NCBI GenBank assembly: GCA_016707425.1
Contig: JADJHU010000015.1
Location: forward strand, 1 to 64,000
DNA from: Gammaproteobacteria bacterium
GTDB lineage: Bacteria > Pseudomonadota > Gammaproteobacteria > Steroidobacterales > Steroidobacteraceae
DNA length: 64,000 bases
Direction of reading: 5' to 3'
Below, in pieces: positions 1 through 6,995 of this stretch. Position 1 is the first letter of the stretch, and every line of letters starts with the position of its first letter. Made by a program: the position numbers and the translations under genes. Under the pieces are notes generated by a model, which saw nothing but the letters and a program-made list of their open reading frames with translations, made no database searches and had not been told where the DNA came from.

Positions 1-3
1 CTA

Positions 4-77
4 TGCACGATTTCCTCGGATTGGACCCACCCGATTTCCGTGATGGGGACCACCTGATTTTCAGTTGGGACCACCTG
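4..77 (+). repeat. IS21 left terminal repeat region
   Basis: This is the outer end plus inner subrepeats. Gatttcc occurs at 9 and about 51, gatggggacc near 42, and agttgggaccacc near 63. The same modules recur inverted at the right end. In the IS21 family such repeats are binding sites for the IstA transposase. Confidence 0.7.
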
Positions 78-218
78 CGAGCCATGGATGGAGTGGTCCG
101 CGGATGTTCAGATTGGCGTTCAGTGCTGTGTGCTCGGAGGTTGTCGCGGTCGTCGTGGGCCGGCGTGCCGGGCCTGGCTGTCGCACCCTGCGTGGGTAAC
201 TACGCAGGAGACGGCAGC

Positions 219-1749
219 ATGGGGCTTCGCAGCATGACGGTGCATCGGTACGAGGAGATCCGGCGGCGGCTGGCCGAGGGCCGCAGCCTGCGCGAGATTG
301 CCCGCGCCCTGGGCTGTTCGCGGCGCACGGTCCGCGAGGTACGCGACGGCGAGCGCCTCACCGGACGCGCCGAAGTCGCCGCCTGATCCGTTGTGGATGT
401 CGCAGATCGACTGGACGCTGATCCACGATCTGGGCCCTGGGTCATCCGCTGAAGTTCCTGTGGAAGAGCGTGCCCGGCAGCTGACCACGTACCCGGAACC
501 TGGAAGCAGTTCTACCGCAAGTTCCCGCAGTACCGGGAAGCCTCGGTCACGGCGCGCGAGTTCGAGCCCGGCGAGTGTGTCGAGGTCGACTACGCCGGCG
601 ATCCGATCGCGTGGATCCATGCCGACCGGCGAGATCCGCAAGGCCTGGGTGTTTGTCGCCGGGCTCGGCTTCAGCCAGCTGCCTTTGCCCGGGCGGCCGA
701 GGACATGAAGAGCCGCAACTGGCTGGCCAGTCACCGGCGGATGTATGCCTATTACGGCGGCGTCCCGCACGTGACCGTGCCCGATTGCCTGAAGCAGGGC
801 GTACTCGCGCCACCTGCATGACCCGGACCTGAACCCCGCCTATGCACAGCTGGCCGCCGATTACGCCACGGCCGTGTGCCGGCGCGGCCTGACCACCCCA
901 GGGACAAGGCGATCGCAGAGGGACTGGTCAAAACTTTCATGCGGTATGTGCGCTTCCGCTACCGGCGCCGGCGCTTCACCTGATCAGCGAGATCAACACG
1001 GCGTTGGCTGGAGTGCATCGAGCACATCAACGAGCGACGTCACTGCGCTTCGGCGTCTCGCGCCGCGAGCGCTATGAGACGGTCGAGAAGGCCGCCCCCG
1101 CCGCTGCCGATCGGTGACGTGGACTGTGGGAGTGGAAGGAGGCCAAGCTGCACGCTGACTGCTACGTCCGCGTCGAGGGCGACTACCACAGCGCCCCGCA
1201 CATCCACCGGCACAAGAAGCTGCGGATCAAGCTACCGAGAACCAGGTCGATCTTCCTGCGGCTCGAACGCCCGGCGATCCATCTGCGCAGCCGCCATCGC
1301 AATGGCCGGCGGATCAAGATCGACGCGCACTTCCTGCCCGCGTCCCAGGCCTACTACGAGGCCACCCCGCAGAAATTGCTGTCGCAGTCCCGCTTCATCC
1401 ACCCGGAGCTGAACCCGGTTGTTCGTGGAGCTGTTCAACGCCGACGTTCGGCAACATCCGCCGCTGCCAGGGTTCGTCAGCCGCTGCACCAAGGAAATCC
1501 ACCGCAGCGGCCACGAGCTCGCCAGCGAACGCACCGCGACGGGCTATCGCGAGCATGCGGCGCTACAACAAATACCGCCTGACGTATTTCCAGGCGCTGC
1601 TCGAGCAGGTTCGCAAACAGGCTCGTCTCGCCGCCGGCCGGACGCGAGATCGTGCGCCGCCCCGGCAATCCCATGCTCCGCTACGCCCGCGCCACCGATG
1701 ACGCTACTTCCGTTCCGCCCACCTCAACCCAGGAGACCTTGACCTATGA
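219..1749 (+). pseudogene. istA: istA, IS21 transposase, frameshifted
   Basis: IstA is the DDE transposase of IS21 elements. The N-terminal helix-turn-helix is readable (YEEIRRRLAEG, then LREIARALGCSRRTVREV). Further recognisable pieces lie in all three frames across 380-1740, so several indels have broken the gene. AGGAG at 206-210 supports the ATG at 219. The last segment ends FRSAHLNPGDLDL and its TGA overlaps the istB ATG. It is not expected to make a working transposase unless the indels are sequencing errors. Confidence 0.8.
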
Positions 1750-2500
1750 GTACCGCGATCGCCAAAAACCTGATGGCCGAGATGAAACTGCTCGGCATGC
1801 TCGGCGCCGTCGACAAGCCCCGCACGACGCCACGCGCGAGAAGACCAGCTAAGCGAACTGCTCGATACCCTGCGGCAGGCCGAAGCCGACTACCGGCAGG
1901 AGCGCAAGACCGGGTATCGCATCAAGGCCGCAGTTCACCCTGCGCCCGGCGTTCGAGGACATCGACTTCACCGCCAGCCGCTCCATCAGCAAAGCACAGA
2001 TCAAGGAACTCTACGGCCTGCCGGTGGCTGCACGATGCCAGACCCGTGCTGCTGATCGGACCCACCGGCGTCGGCAAGACGTTCATCGCCCAGGCCACCG
2101 GGCTCCATGCCTGCGCCTGCGGCATGTCGGTGCTGTACATGACGCTCACCACCTGGCTCGAGAATCTGGCACTAGCCCGCTCCAGCGGCACCTACCTGCG
2201 TTACCGCGACAAGCTCGCCAGGCCCGAGCTCGTCGTCATCGATGACTTCGGACTGCGAAAACCTCGGCGACCGAGGCGCAGGATCTGTGCGAGCTGCTCG
2301 AGGAGCGATCCATCGACAAGTCCACTCTGTTCACCACACAACTGCCGCTCGATCACTGGAGCGAGGTGATCGCCGATCCGGTCATCGCCGACGCCATCCG
2401 CGACCGCCTGGAACACTCCGCACTGGTCCTGAACATCACCGGCGAGAGCTACCGCGGCGTCAAAGCCCGAAAACTTGCCAGCAAGCGAAAGGATGCCTAA
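1746..2500 (+). pseudogene. istB: istB, IS21 helper ATPase, frameshifted
   Basis: IstB is the DnaA/DnaC-like AAA+ ATPase that assists IstA. The central part is intact and shows Walker A GPTGVGKT and Walker B LVVIDDFGL. The N-terminal residues MSTAIAKNLMAEMKLLGMLG and the C-terminal stretch ending KARKLASKRKDA are typical but lie in other frames, so at least three indels are present (about 1815-1860, 1925-2030 and 2260-2275). Its start overlaps the istA stop. The stop TAA is at 2498-2500. Confidence 0.82.
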
Positions 2501-2529
2501 GAATCGTCGCCTACGGCTCCGCCGGTGAC

Positions 2530-2588
2530 CCCTTCATGGTGGTCCCCAACTCGCGAAATCAGCCGGTCCCCATCGGGGAAATCCTGCA
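2530..2588 (-). repeat. IS21 right terminal repeat region
   Basis: Read on the minus strand from 2588, the sequence gives TGCAGGATTTCC, gatggggacc, ctgattt and agttggggaccacc, matching the left-end module order. The homology stops at 2588. The next base inward to the disrupted exporter gene is 2589. Confidence 0.7.
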
Positions 2589-2816
2589 GAACGACAGCCC
2601 CAAGACCCACCGCAGGATGCCCGGGCTTACGGACGCCGTGATCCACGCCCCAAGCACGCCGGCGAAACCGTGATTGAGCGTGGTTGCCGCGAGGATGCCG
2701 AGAATGATCGGTGCCGGCTTCTTGAAGCGCGCGGCGAGGATGAAAGCAAGGAGTTGAGTCTTGTCGCCTATCTCGGCAAGGACAACGACTCCGGTGGAGA
2801 CGAGGAGAGAGTCCAT
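2589..2816 (-). pseudogene. TMEM165/GDT1 (UPF0016) manganese exporter, cut by IS21
   Basis: The family exports Mn2+ (or Ca2+) through the inner membrane and has two repeats, each with an E-x-G-D-[KR]-[TS] motif. The first motif is present here (LAEIGDKTQLLAF), followed by a second hydrophobic segment (IILGILAATTLNHGFAGVLG). The protein reads normally to RWVLGLSF and then runs into the IS21 end, so the second half is missing. The start was set at ATG 2816; an in-frame GTG at 2852 is the alternative. A yybP-ykoY riboswitch lies directly upstream, which fits manganese export. The truncated product is almost certainly non-functional. Confidence 0.85.
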
Positions 2817-2884
2817 AAAAGTTCCCAGGCCGGTCGACAGACGATTGACCACGACGCTTCCCCGGCCAAGAACGGAGGCGCTGT

Positions 2885-2990
2885 GGTCAAAGGTCTCGCC
2901 AAGTCTGGGAACCGCTTACGCCATGACCTACTGGTCAAGTGTGTTGACGTAAGCCTCTTCGCGAAGAAGAGAGGCTACTCCCCGATGACC
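2885..2990 (-). promoter_or_regulatory. yybP-ykoY manganese riboswitch
   Basis: The minus strand carries the family core. GGGGAGTAGCC (2974-2984) is followed by a hairpin (CCTCTCTTC...GAAGAGG), then CGTCAACA, GGCGTAAGCGG and GGCGAGACCTTTGACC. GGTCA at 2986-2990 can pair with TGACC at 2885-2889 to close P1. yybP-ykoY elements bind Mn2+ and switch on exporter genes, including this UPF0016 family. An extended -10-like TGCTACAAT lies just upstream (about 2996-3004), but no good -35 is visible where the IS5 scrap begins. Confidence 0.85.
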
Positions 2991-3032
2991 GGCGCATTGT
3001 AGCAGTTGGGGGGAGCTCAGATTTACCCGCAG

Positions 3033-3219
3033 GGTCTGAAGCAAGAGTCCACACCGAGCGAGCGCCGATGCCGCTGGCACGGATGCTGCGCGTGTGCGTC
3101 CTGCAGCAAGGGGTCAATCTCTCCGAACCGGCGGTCGAGGCGGCATTGTACGACTCGGCGGCGATGCGCCGCTTTGCCGGCATTGATCCGGGCCGGGAAG
3201 CGGCCCCCGAGGAGACGAG
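3033..3219 (+). mobile_element. IS5-family transposase fragment
   Basis: Short pieces of an IS5-group transposase N-terminus remain. LKQEST in one frame is followed in another by MPLARMLRVCVLQQGVNLSE and then EAALYDSAAMRRFAGID. The normal sequence between these parts is deleted and the C-terminal catalytic region is absent, so this is a dead remnant. It ends about 35 bases before an isolated CRISPR repeat. That 34-base gap is the length of a typical spacer here and may itself be an old spacer. Confidence 0.7.
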
Positions 3220-3255
3220 TCCGCGCGTGCAGCCCGTGACCGCGCGCAGGCGCAC

Positions 3256-3291
3256 GTCGTAATCCCCTTTTGATCGGGGCATGTCTTCCTC
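3256..3291 (-). CRISPR. Isolated single CRISPR repeat, one mismatch
   Basis: This is a full 36-base copy of the array repeat (GTCGTAATCCCC... on the plus strand) with one difference near the end: CTTCCTC instead of CTTCGTC. It stands about 1.4 kb from the rest of the array. Read in the direction of the cas operon this is the far (trailer) end, where degenerate repeats are usual. Confidence 0.9.
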
Positions 3292-3354
3292 CGCAACGAG
3301 ACGGAGGGCGGGGCGGTGACTCCAGGCGCAGCGCTCGCGGCCCGGGTGGTTTCT

Positions 3355-3663
3355 TCAGGCCGCCTTCGCGCGCTTCAGCGGCCGAAACTCAATCCCGTAG
3401 CCAAGCGCCCGGGCGACCTTCACCACCGTGGCGAAGCTCGGGTTGCCTTCGCGCGAAAGGGCCTTGTAGAGCCCCTGGCGGCTGATGCCGGTGTCTCGTG
3501 CGAGCTGGTTGAGGTTGCGTGCGCGCGCGACGACGCCGAGGGCGCTGGCGAGGAAAGCCGGATCGTCGCCGCCTTCCAAGATGCAGGCGCTCAGATACTG
3601 GGCGATGTCCTTCTCGGTCTTCAGGTACTCCGCAGAGTCCCAGCGAGTGGTCTTCAGTGCCAT
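3355..3663 (-). CDS. HigA-like antitoxin (addiction module antidote protein)
   Basis: This 102-residue protein matches the 'probable addiction module antidote' type, with a conserved N-terminus (WDSAEYLKTEKDIAQYLSAC) and a C-terminal helix-turn-helix (LNQLARDTGISRQGLYKALS, then FATVVKVARALGYGI). It should bind and neutralise the toxin encoded just upstream and repress the shared promoter. The toxin gene comes first, as in higBA. The two genes are 12 bases apart. The gene lies inside the block between CRISPR repeats, so it probably arrived with phage or plasmid DNA. Confidence 0.85.
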   Translation of the reverse strand: MALKTTRWDSAEYLKTEKDIAQYLSACILEGGDDPAFLASALGVVARARNLNQLARDTGISRQGLYKALSREGNPSFATVVKVARALGYGIEFRPLKRAKAA

Positions 3664-3675
3664 CGTGTCTCTCTC

Positions 3676-3966
3676 CTAGAGTTGCTTGGCGAGCGCGAGC
3701 GCCTTCCGGATATCCGCGGCTTGCGTGGCCTTGTCGCCCCCGCAGAGCAGCACCACAAGGACCGCGCCGCGCGGCGTGTAATACACCCGGTAGCCGGGAC
3801 CGAAATCGAGCTTCATCTCCACCACGCCACCGGTGAGCGCCCTGTGCTGCCCGGGGTTGCCGGAGGCCAGCCGATCGATGCGCGCCTGGATGCGCTGCTT
3901 CGTCCGCCCCTCGCGCAAGCCCTCGAACCAGCCCCGGAACTCATCGGTGACGCGGATCTGGAGCAT
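3676..3966 (-). CDS. RelE/ParE-superfamily toxin (Gp49/HigB-like)
   Basis: This 96-residue basic protein fits the phage-derived Gp49-like addiction-module killer family. It has TDEFRGWFEGLREGRTKQRI, then ALTGGVVEMKLDFGPGYRVYY and a hydrophobic strand VLVVLLCGGDK, the usual core of a small mRNA-interferase fold. ATG 3966 was chosen because it begins at the conserved N-terminal strand and lies just after a good promoter. Upstream in-frame codons would overlap the operator. The partner antitoxin follows at once. Whether it cleaves ribosome-bound mRNA, as HigB does, cannot be told from the sequence. Confidence 0.85.
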   Translation of the reverse strand: MLQIRVTDEFRGWFEGLREGRTKQRIQARIDRLASGNPGQHRALTGGVVEMKLDFGPGYRVYYTPRGAVLVVLLCGGDKATQAADIRKALALAKQL

Positions 3967-3970
3967 GTGA

Positions 3971-4010
3971 CAACTGTAGTTGATAGCGCGCAGCGCGTCA
4001 ACCATGGTTG
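3971..4010 (-). promoter_or_regulatory. Promoter and twin palindromic operator of the toxin-antitoxin pair
   Basis: On the minus strand, -35 TTGACG (3996-4001) and -10 TACAGT (3973-3978) are separated by exactly 17 bases. Each is overlapped by a palindrome: CAACCATGGTTG (3999-4010) and CAACTGTAGTTG (3971-3982). The half-sites share CAAC, and the centres are 28 bases apart. This fits autorepression by the HigA-like antitoxin. The predicted transcript starts only a few bases before the toxin ATG. Confidence 0.7.
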
Positions 4011-4390
4011 TCATCGACTGGCTGGAGGGCGCCGCCATTAACAATTACGAGCATCACCTGGGGGATTACATGCGTGATGCGGGGCACCTCTCGTTCATCG
4101 AAGATGCCGCCTACCGGCGCCTGATCGATGCGTACTACATCCACGAGAAGCCGCTGCCGGCGGATGTAAGGGAGTGCCAAAAACTCGCCCGGTGCACGTC
4201 GGGCGCGGAGCGCAAGGCCGTCGTCTACATCCTCTCGATCTTCTTCGAGCTGCGCGAGGACGGCTACCACCAGAAGCGCTGCGACGAGGTAATCGCGGCC
4301 TTCAGAGCCAAGCAGCAGAAGGCTCGGGACAGCGCGAATGCCCGCTGGGGCGGTAAGCGGCCGCAATGCGACGGCAATGCGAACGCATAG
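4004..4390 (+). CDS. DUF1376 (YdaU-like) phage replication protein, N-terminal part
   Basis: DUF1376 is common in phage replication modules. The family signature is clear: NNYEHHLGDYMRDAGHLSF, EDAAYRRLIDAYY, EKPLPADV, and a later QQKARDSANARW. The family normally starts at the YEHHLGDY segment. Here about twelve extra residues (MVVIDWLEGAAI) precede it, so the original start was probably altered. The frame stops early at 4390. The continuation of the protein lies in another frame downstream, so a frameshift near 4345-4385 has broken the gene. The start overlaps the divergent toxin-antitoxin operator. Confidence 0.75.
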   Translation: MVVIDWLEGAAINNYEHHLGDYMRDAGHLSFIEDAAYRRLIDAYYIHEKPLPADVRECQKLARCTSGAERKAVVYILSIFFELREDGYHQKRCDEVIAAFRAKQQKARDSANARWGGKRPQCDGNANA

Positions 4391-4694
4391 CGAACGCAAT
4401 GCGGACGCAATGCGGTCGGGCATGCGAACAGCATGCGAAAGCGATGCTCCCAATCCCCAATGCCCAATCCCCAATCCCCAGAAGGAAGAGAAGACGGGGG
4501 GAATGCGCGCGTGCGCGCGAGACCCAGCCCCTGCGGAGCGGGTTTTCGACCACTGGCGAGCCGTTTGGCGACATCCGCAGGCGCAGCTCGACGTGAAGCG
4601 CAGACGCCGCATCGAGGCGCGCCTCGAAGGCTTCACCGTCGAGCAGCTCTGCGAGGCGATCGAGGGATTCCGGCAGTCGCCCTGGCACTGCGGC
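4391..4694 (+). pseudogene. C-terminal remnant of the DUF1376 replication gene, cut by a CRISPR repeat
   Basis: In the frame that ends at 4700, the sequence has the low-complexity linker usual in DUF1376 proteins (NADAMRSGMRT, then NPQCPIPNPQKEEK). A conserved tail follows: VFDHWRAVWRHPQAQLDVKR, RRIEARLEGFTVEQLCEAIE. Coding homology ends at SPWHCG, exactly where the truncated CRISPR repeat starts. The nearby tandem tracts (cgaacgcaatgcg and ccccaatcc types) are linker repeats, not CRISPR repeats. No other gene is seen in this stretch. Confidence 0.65.
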
Positions 4695-5762
4695 TTTTGA
4701 TCGGGGCATGTCTTCGTCCTAGGAGACCAAAACAGTGCAATCGCCCAAGGTCGTAATCCCCTTTTGATCGGGGCATGTCTTCGTCTCGAATACCTCACGA
4801 TGGGCTGCAAGGATCAAAGGTCGTAATCCCCTTTTGATCGGGGCATGTCTTCGTCGCTCACGGTATGGCGGGCAGCGTTCCCGGTATACGTCGTAATCCC
4901 CTTTTGATCGGGGCATGTCTTCGTCAGTATCTGCCTGTGCAGTTCATTGTCGAGCTGGCGTCGTAATCCCCTTTTGATCGGGGCATGTCTTCGTCAGTAT
5001 CTGCCTGTGCAGTTCATTGTCGAGCTGGCGTCGTAATCCCCTTTTGATCGGGGCATGTCTTCGTCGAAGCCGCCGGAGAATGCCGAGGAAGCCGCAAGGT
5101 CGTAATCCCCTTTTGATCGGGGCATGTCTTCGTCCGTGCTCATGGCATGACGGTTATGCCATGGCGTCGTAATCCCCTTTTGATCGGGGCATGTCTTCGT
5201 CGTGTTTGTGACGCGGCCTACACTTGCGCGCAAGGGTCGTAATCCCCTTTTGATCGGGGCATGTCTTCGTCGCGGTTCGTGGGGTACGCGTACCACCCAG
5301 TGACCGAGTCGTAATCCCCTTTTGATCGGGGCATGTCTTCGTCTCAGGACACAGCAGATTACGGCATCGGTTCTGAGTCGTAATCCCCTTTTGATCGGGG
5401 CATGTCTTCGTCACAAAGTCGGTGATCTCCCCCGGCTCAGATGCGATGTCGTAATCCCCTTTTGATCGGGGCATGTCTTCGTCGTGCACTACGCAGTGGC
5501 GTGCAGCGTCCGGCACCCGGTCGTAATCCCCTTTTGATCGGGGCATGTCTTCGTCTGAGGTTCGGCACGAGCAGCGCTCGCGCGATGTCGTAATCCCCTT
5601 TTGATCGGGGCATGTCTTCGTCCGGCAGGGCGCAGGTACACGGCAGCGCGCGTGTGGTCGTAATCCCCTTTTGATCGGGGCATGTCTTCGTCATGGTACA
5701 GCTGACCGATCAGCAAATTACAAACAGTCGTAATCCCCTTTTGATCGGGGCATGTCTTCGTC
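4695..5762 (-). CRISPR. Type III-B CRISPR array, 15 full repeats plus one truncated
   Basis: Full 36-base repeats start at 4750, 4820, 4890, 4960, 5030, 5099, 5166, 5236, 5308, 5377, 5448, 5520, 5587, 5657 and 5727. A truncated copy (last 25 bases) lies at 4695-4719. Spacers are 30-36 bases, mostly 34. The spacers at 4926-4959 and 4996-5029 are identical. Read on the minus strand, as the cas operon is, the repeat ends GGGGATTACGAC, giving a 3'-terminal ATTACGAC tag. Degenerate copies lie on the left, so the leader side should be the right, next to cas2. The full repeats look identical. Confidence 0.97.
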
Positions 5763-5894
5763 CGCCTTAAGGTTAAACCTCTTGCCAGTCAAGGGAGTAT
5801 TGGTGCCCTTGGCGAAAATTCCTGGTGGCCGAAACCGACAGAGTGTCACCTCGACATAGCCGTCTGGCTGCTTCCAGTGGATTGTTAAAGAGCA
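5763..5894 (-). promoter_or_regulatory. Putative CRISPR leader with boxA, inside the cas2 reading frame
   Basis: Only 10 bases separate the stop of the terminal cas2 from the first repeat, so no ordinary leader fits between them. Within the gene, TGCTCTTTAACAA on the minus strand (5882-5894) is an exact copy of the rrn boxA core that loads NusB/S10 antitermination factors. BoxA elements have been reported upstream of other CRISPR arrays, where they protect the long untranslated RNA from Rho. It lies about 120 bases before the first repeat. The leader assignment is inference. Confidence 0.6.
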
Positions 5895-6165
5895 AGACGC
5901 CATCGAAATGCGCTTCCCGCCCGATCCAGATAATCGGCGCGTCAAACCGTGCGCCGTATATTCTCACATCGTCCGCGCTCGAGTCGATGAGCATTCGCAA
6001 GTCGACCGTCAGCCGCTGCAGCTGCGCGGGGTTCAGATGGCATTCAAACAGCGAATACTGCAGCGCCACCCCATCCCGCTTCGCGCGCCGGTGGACGCGT
6101 TGCAATCGGCGCGGATCGGCAATGTCATAGCAAAGCACATAACGCTGGGTCGCGTTTCGACTCAT
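5773..6165 (-). CDS. cas2: Cas2, second copy, with C-terminal extension over the leader
   Basis: Cas2 forms the integrase complex with Cas1. The core is normal: first strand RYVLCYDIADPRRLQRVHR with the conserved Asp, ALQYSLFECHL, and RIYGARFDAPIIWIG. The product is 130 residues, whereas Cas2 is usually about 90-100. The extra 35 or so residues after VLLFNN correspond to DNA between boxA and the first repeat, so the frame appears to run through the leader. The ATG at 6165 overlaps the stop of the cas1-like gene by ATGA. This is the last gene of the operon. Confidence 0.9.
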   Translation of the reverse strand: MSRNATQRYVLCYDIADPRRLQRVHRRAKRDGVALQYSLFECHLNPAQLQRLTVDLRMLIDSSADDVRIYGARFDAPIIWIGREAHFDGVLLFNNPLEAARRLCRGDTLSVSATRNFRQGHQYSLDWQEV

Positions 6166-6995
6166 GGCAGTCCGCCGCGTCGGCGTTGACGGGTGAGCGA
6201 TGGCCGCGGCGCAACATAAGTCGCTGCCGAAGACTGCAGATGCAAGTGATGGAATAGAGCCGAGATTGCCGGAGAGAAGCAGTCGGTCAGATGCCCGTGC
6301 TGACAATGGAAAAACTCCATCCGTTCGCGTGGTGTGTGCGTTGGATAGAACCGCACCCACGGCGCGAACCGCCACAGCAGCGGGATGGCCAGGATGCGAT
6401 CGAGGTCACGCACCAGATCGAGCTGCTGGCGCCGCAATGCGACCACCAATGACCGCAAGCCCTTGAGGGTGAGCTGGCCATCGACCCATGCGAAGCACAA
6501 ACCCCGCAACTCATTCCACGCCAACTGGCACTGTGCTCGGTCGCTCCCCCGTATCGCGTAGCGCACCAGCGCCTGCTCCAACGCCTCGATGCTGGCGACG
6601 GCGCCGCGGTGGAAGATGCGCGAGGCGCGGTGCTGGAGCTGCAACCGCTGCCATTCCATATAGCGCGCATGCATGCAGGAATCGTCGATGCGGTCGACAA
6701 GCTCTCGCACCGCTGCATCCGGCACTGGCTCGGCGGCAACGAGCGACGCACTGGTATGACCCTCGCCATCCTGAAAATGGACCACAGCTCCGCGTGCGAC
6801 CAGTTCAAGCAGCGCTTGCAGCGTCGGGCTCACAGAGCGGCGCACGACGACGCTGGCAACACGACGCAGCGGTATCCGCCGCTCCAGCTCTTCATAATGC
6901 CGGACTTCCAGAGTGCCGTCGCCCAGTGCCAGATCGTAGCCTGCCTCACCGTCTACGAAGACGGGCACCTTCGCATCGTGCCGCTCGCTCAACAC
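6162..6995 (-). CDS. Degenerate Cas1 paralogue (predicted catalytically inactive)
   Basis: The N-terminal half resembles the Cas1 beta-domain: VPVFVDGEAGYDLALGDGTL, RIPLRRVASVVVRRSVSPTL, LLELVARGAVVHFQDGEG. The rest (277 residues in all) is helical and Arg-rich. I cannot find the Cas1 catalytic elements, neither the Glu of an M-E-G motif nor the His/Asp/Glu set seen in the intact cas1 next door. The start is uncertain: GTG 6995 follows GGAGGAG closely, TTG 6992 forms a TTGA overlap with the cas1 stop, and ATG 7016 is further up. Coupling on both sides suggests it is made with Cas1 and Cas2. A structural or regulatory role is only inference. Confidence 0.65.
   Translation of the reverse strand: MLSERHDAKVPVFVDGEAGYDLALGDGTLEVRHYEELERRIPLRRVASVVVRRSVSPTLQALLELVARGAVVHFQDGEGHTSASLVAAEPVPDAAVRELVDRIDDSCMHARYMEWQRLQLQHRASRIFHRGAVASIEALEQALVRYAIRGSDRAQCQLAWNELRGLCFAWVDGQLTLKGLRSLVVALRRQQLDLVRDLDRILAIPLLWRFAPWVRFYPTHTPRERMEFFHCQHGHLTDCFSPAISALFHHLHLQSSAATYVAPRPSLTRQRRRGGLP

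Larger units (their letters stand above)
4..2588 (+). mobile_element. IS21-family insertion sequence, ends recognisable, genes degraded
   Basis: The element has the two-gene IS21 layout, istA then istB overlapping by ATGA, between inverted ends. The left end starts TGCACGATTTCC and the reverse complement of the right end starts TGCAGGATTTCC. Both then carry inner copies of gatggggacc, ctgattt and agttgggacc in the same order, as IS21 multiple terminal repeats do. Ends were set by these TG...CA termini. The right end lies inside a TMEM165-like gene, so the insertion disrupted it. Only three bases precede the left end, so a target-site duplication cannot be checked. Confidence 0.85.
3292..4694. 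other. 1.4-kb phage/plasmid-like block between two CRISPR repeats
   Basis: The block holds a HigBA-like toxin-antitoxin pair and a broken DUF1376 phage replication gene. It lies between the isolated repeat and the array proper. At its right edge the phage reading frame (ending near FRQSPWHCG) runs straight into base 12 of a truncated repeat, which marks a recombination joint. At the left edge the isolated repeat is complete, so the exact joint there is not visible. Confidence 0.7.

Noticed and set aside
3292..3354. A normal spacer next to the isolated repeat
   Set aside because: No second repeat follows at spacer distance, so a spacer cannot be delimited.
4366..4495. Tandem gcgaacgcaatgcg and ccccaatcc tracts as a possible second repeat array
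   Set aside because: The units are short and irregular and fit the low-complexity linker of a DUF1376 phage protein.
4719..5716. Short minus-strand frames rich in repeated EDMPRSKGDYD or KTCPDQKGITT
   Set aside because: They are translations of CRISPR repeats, not proteins.
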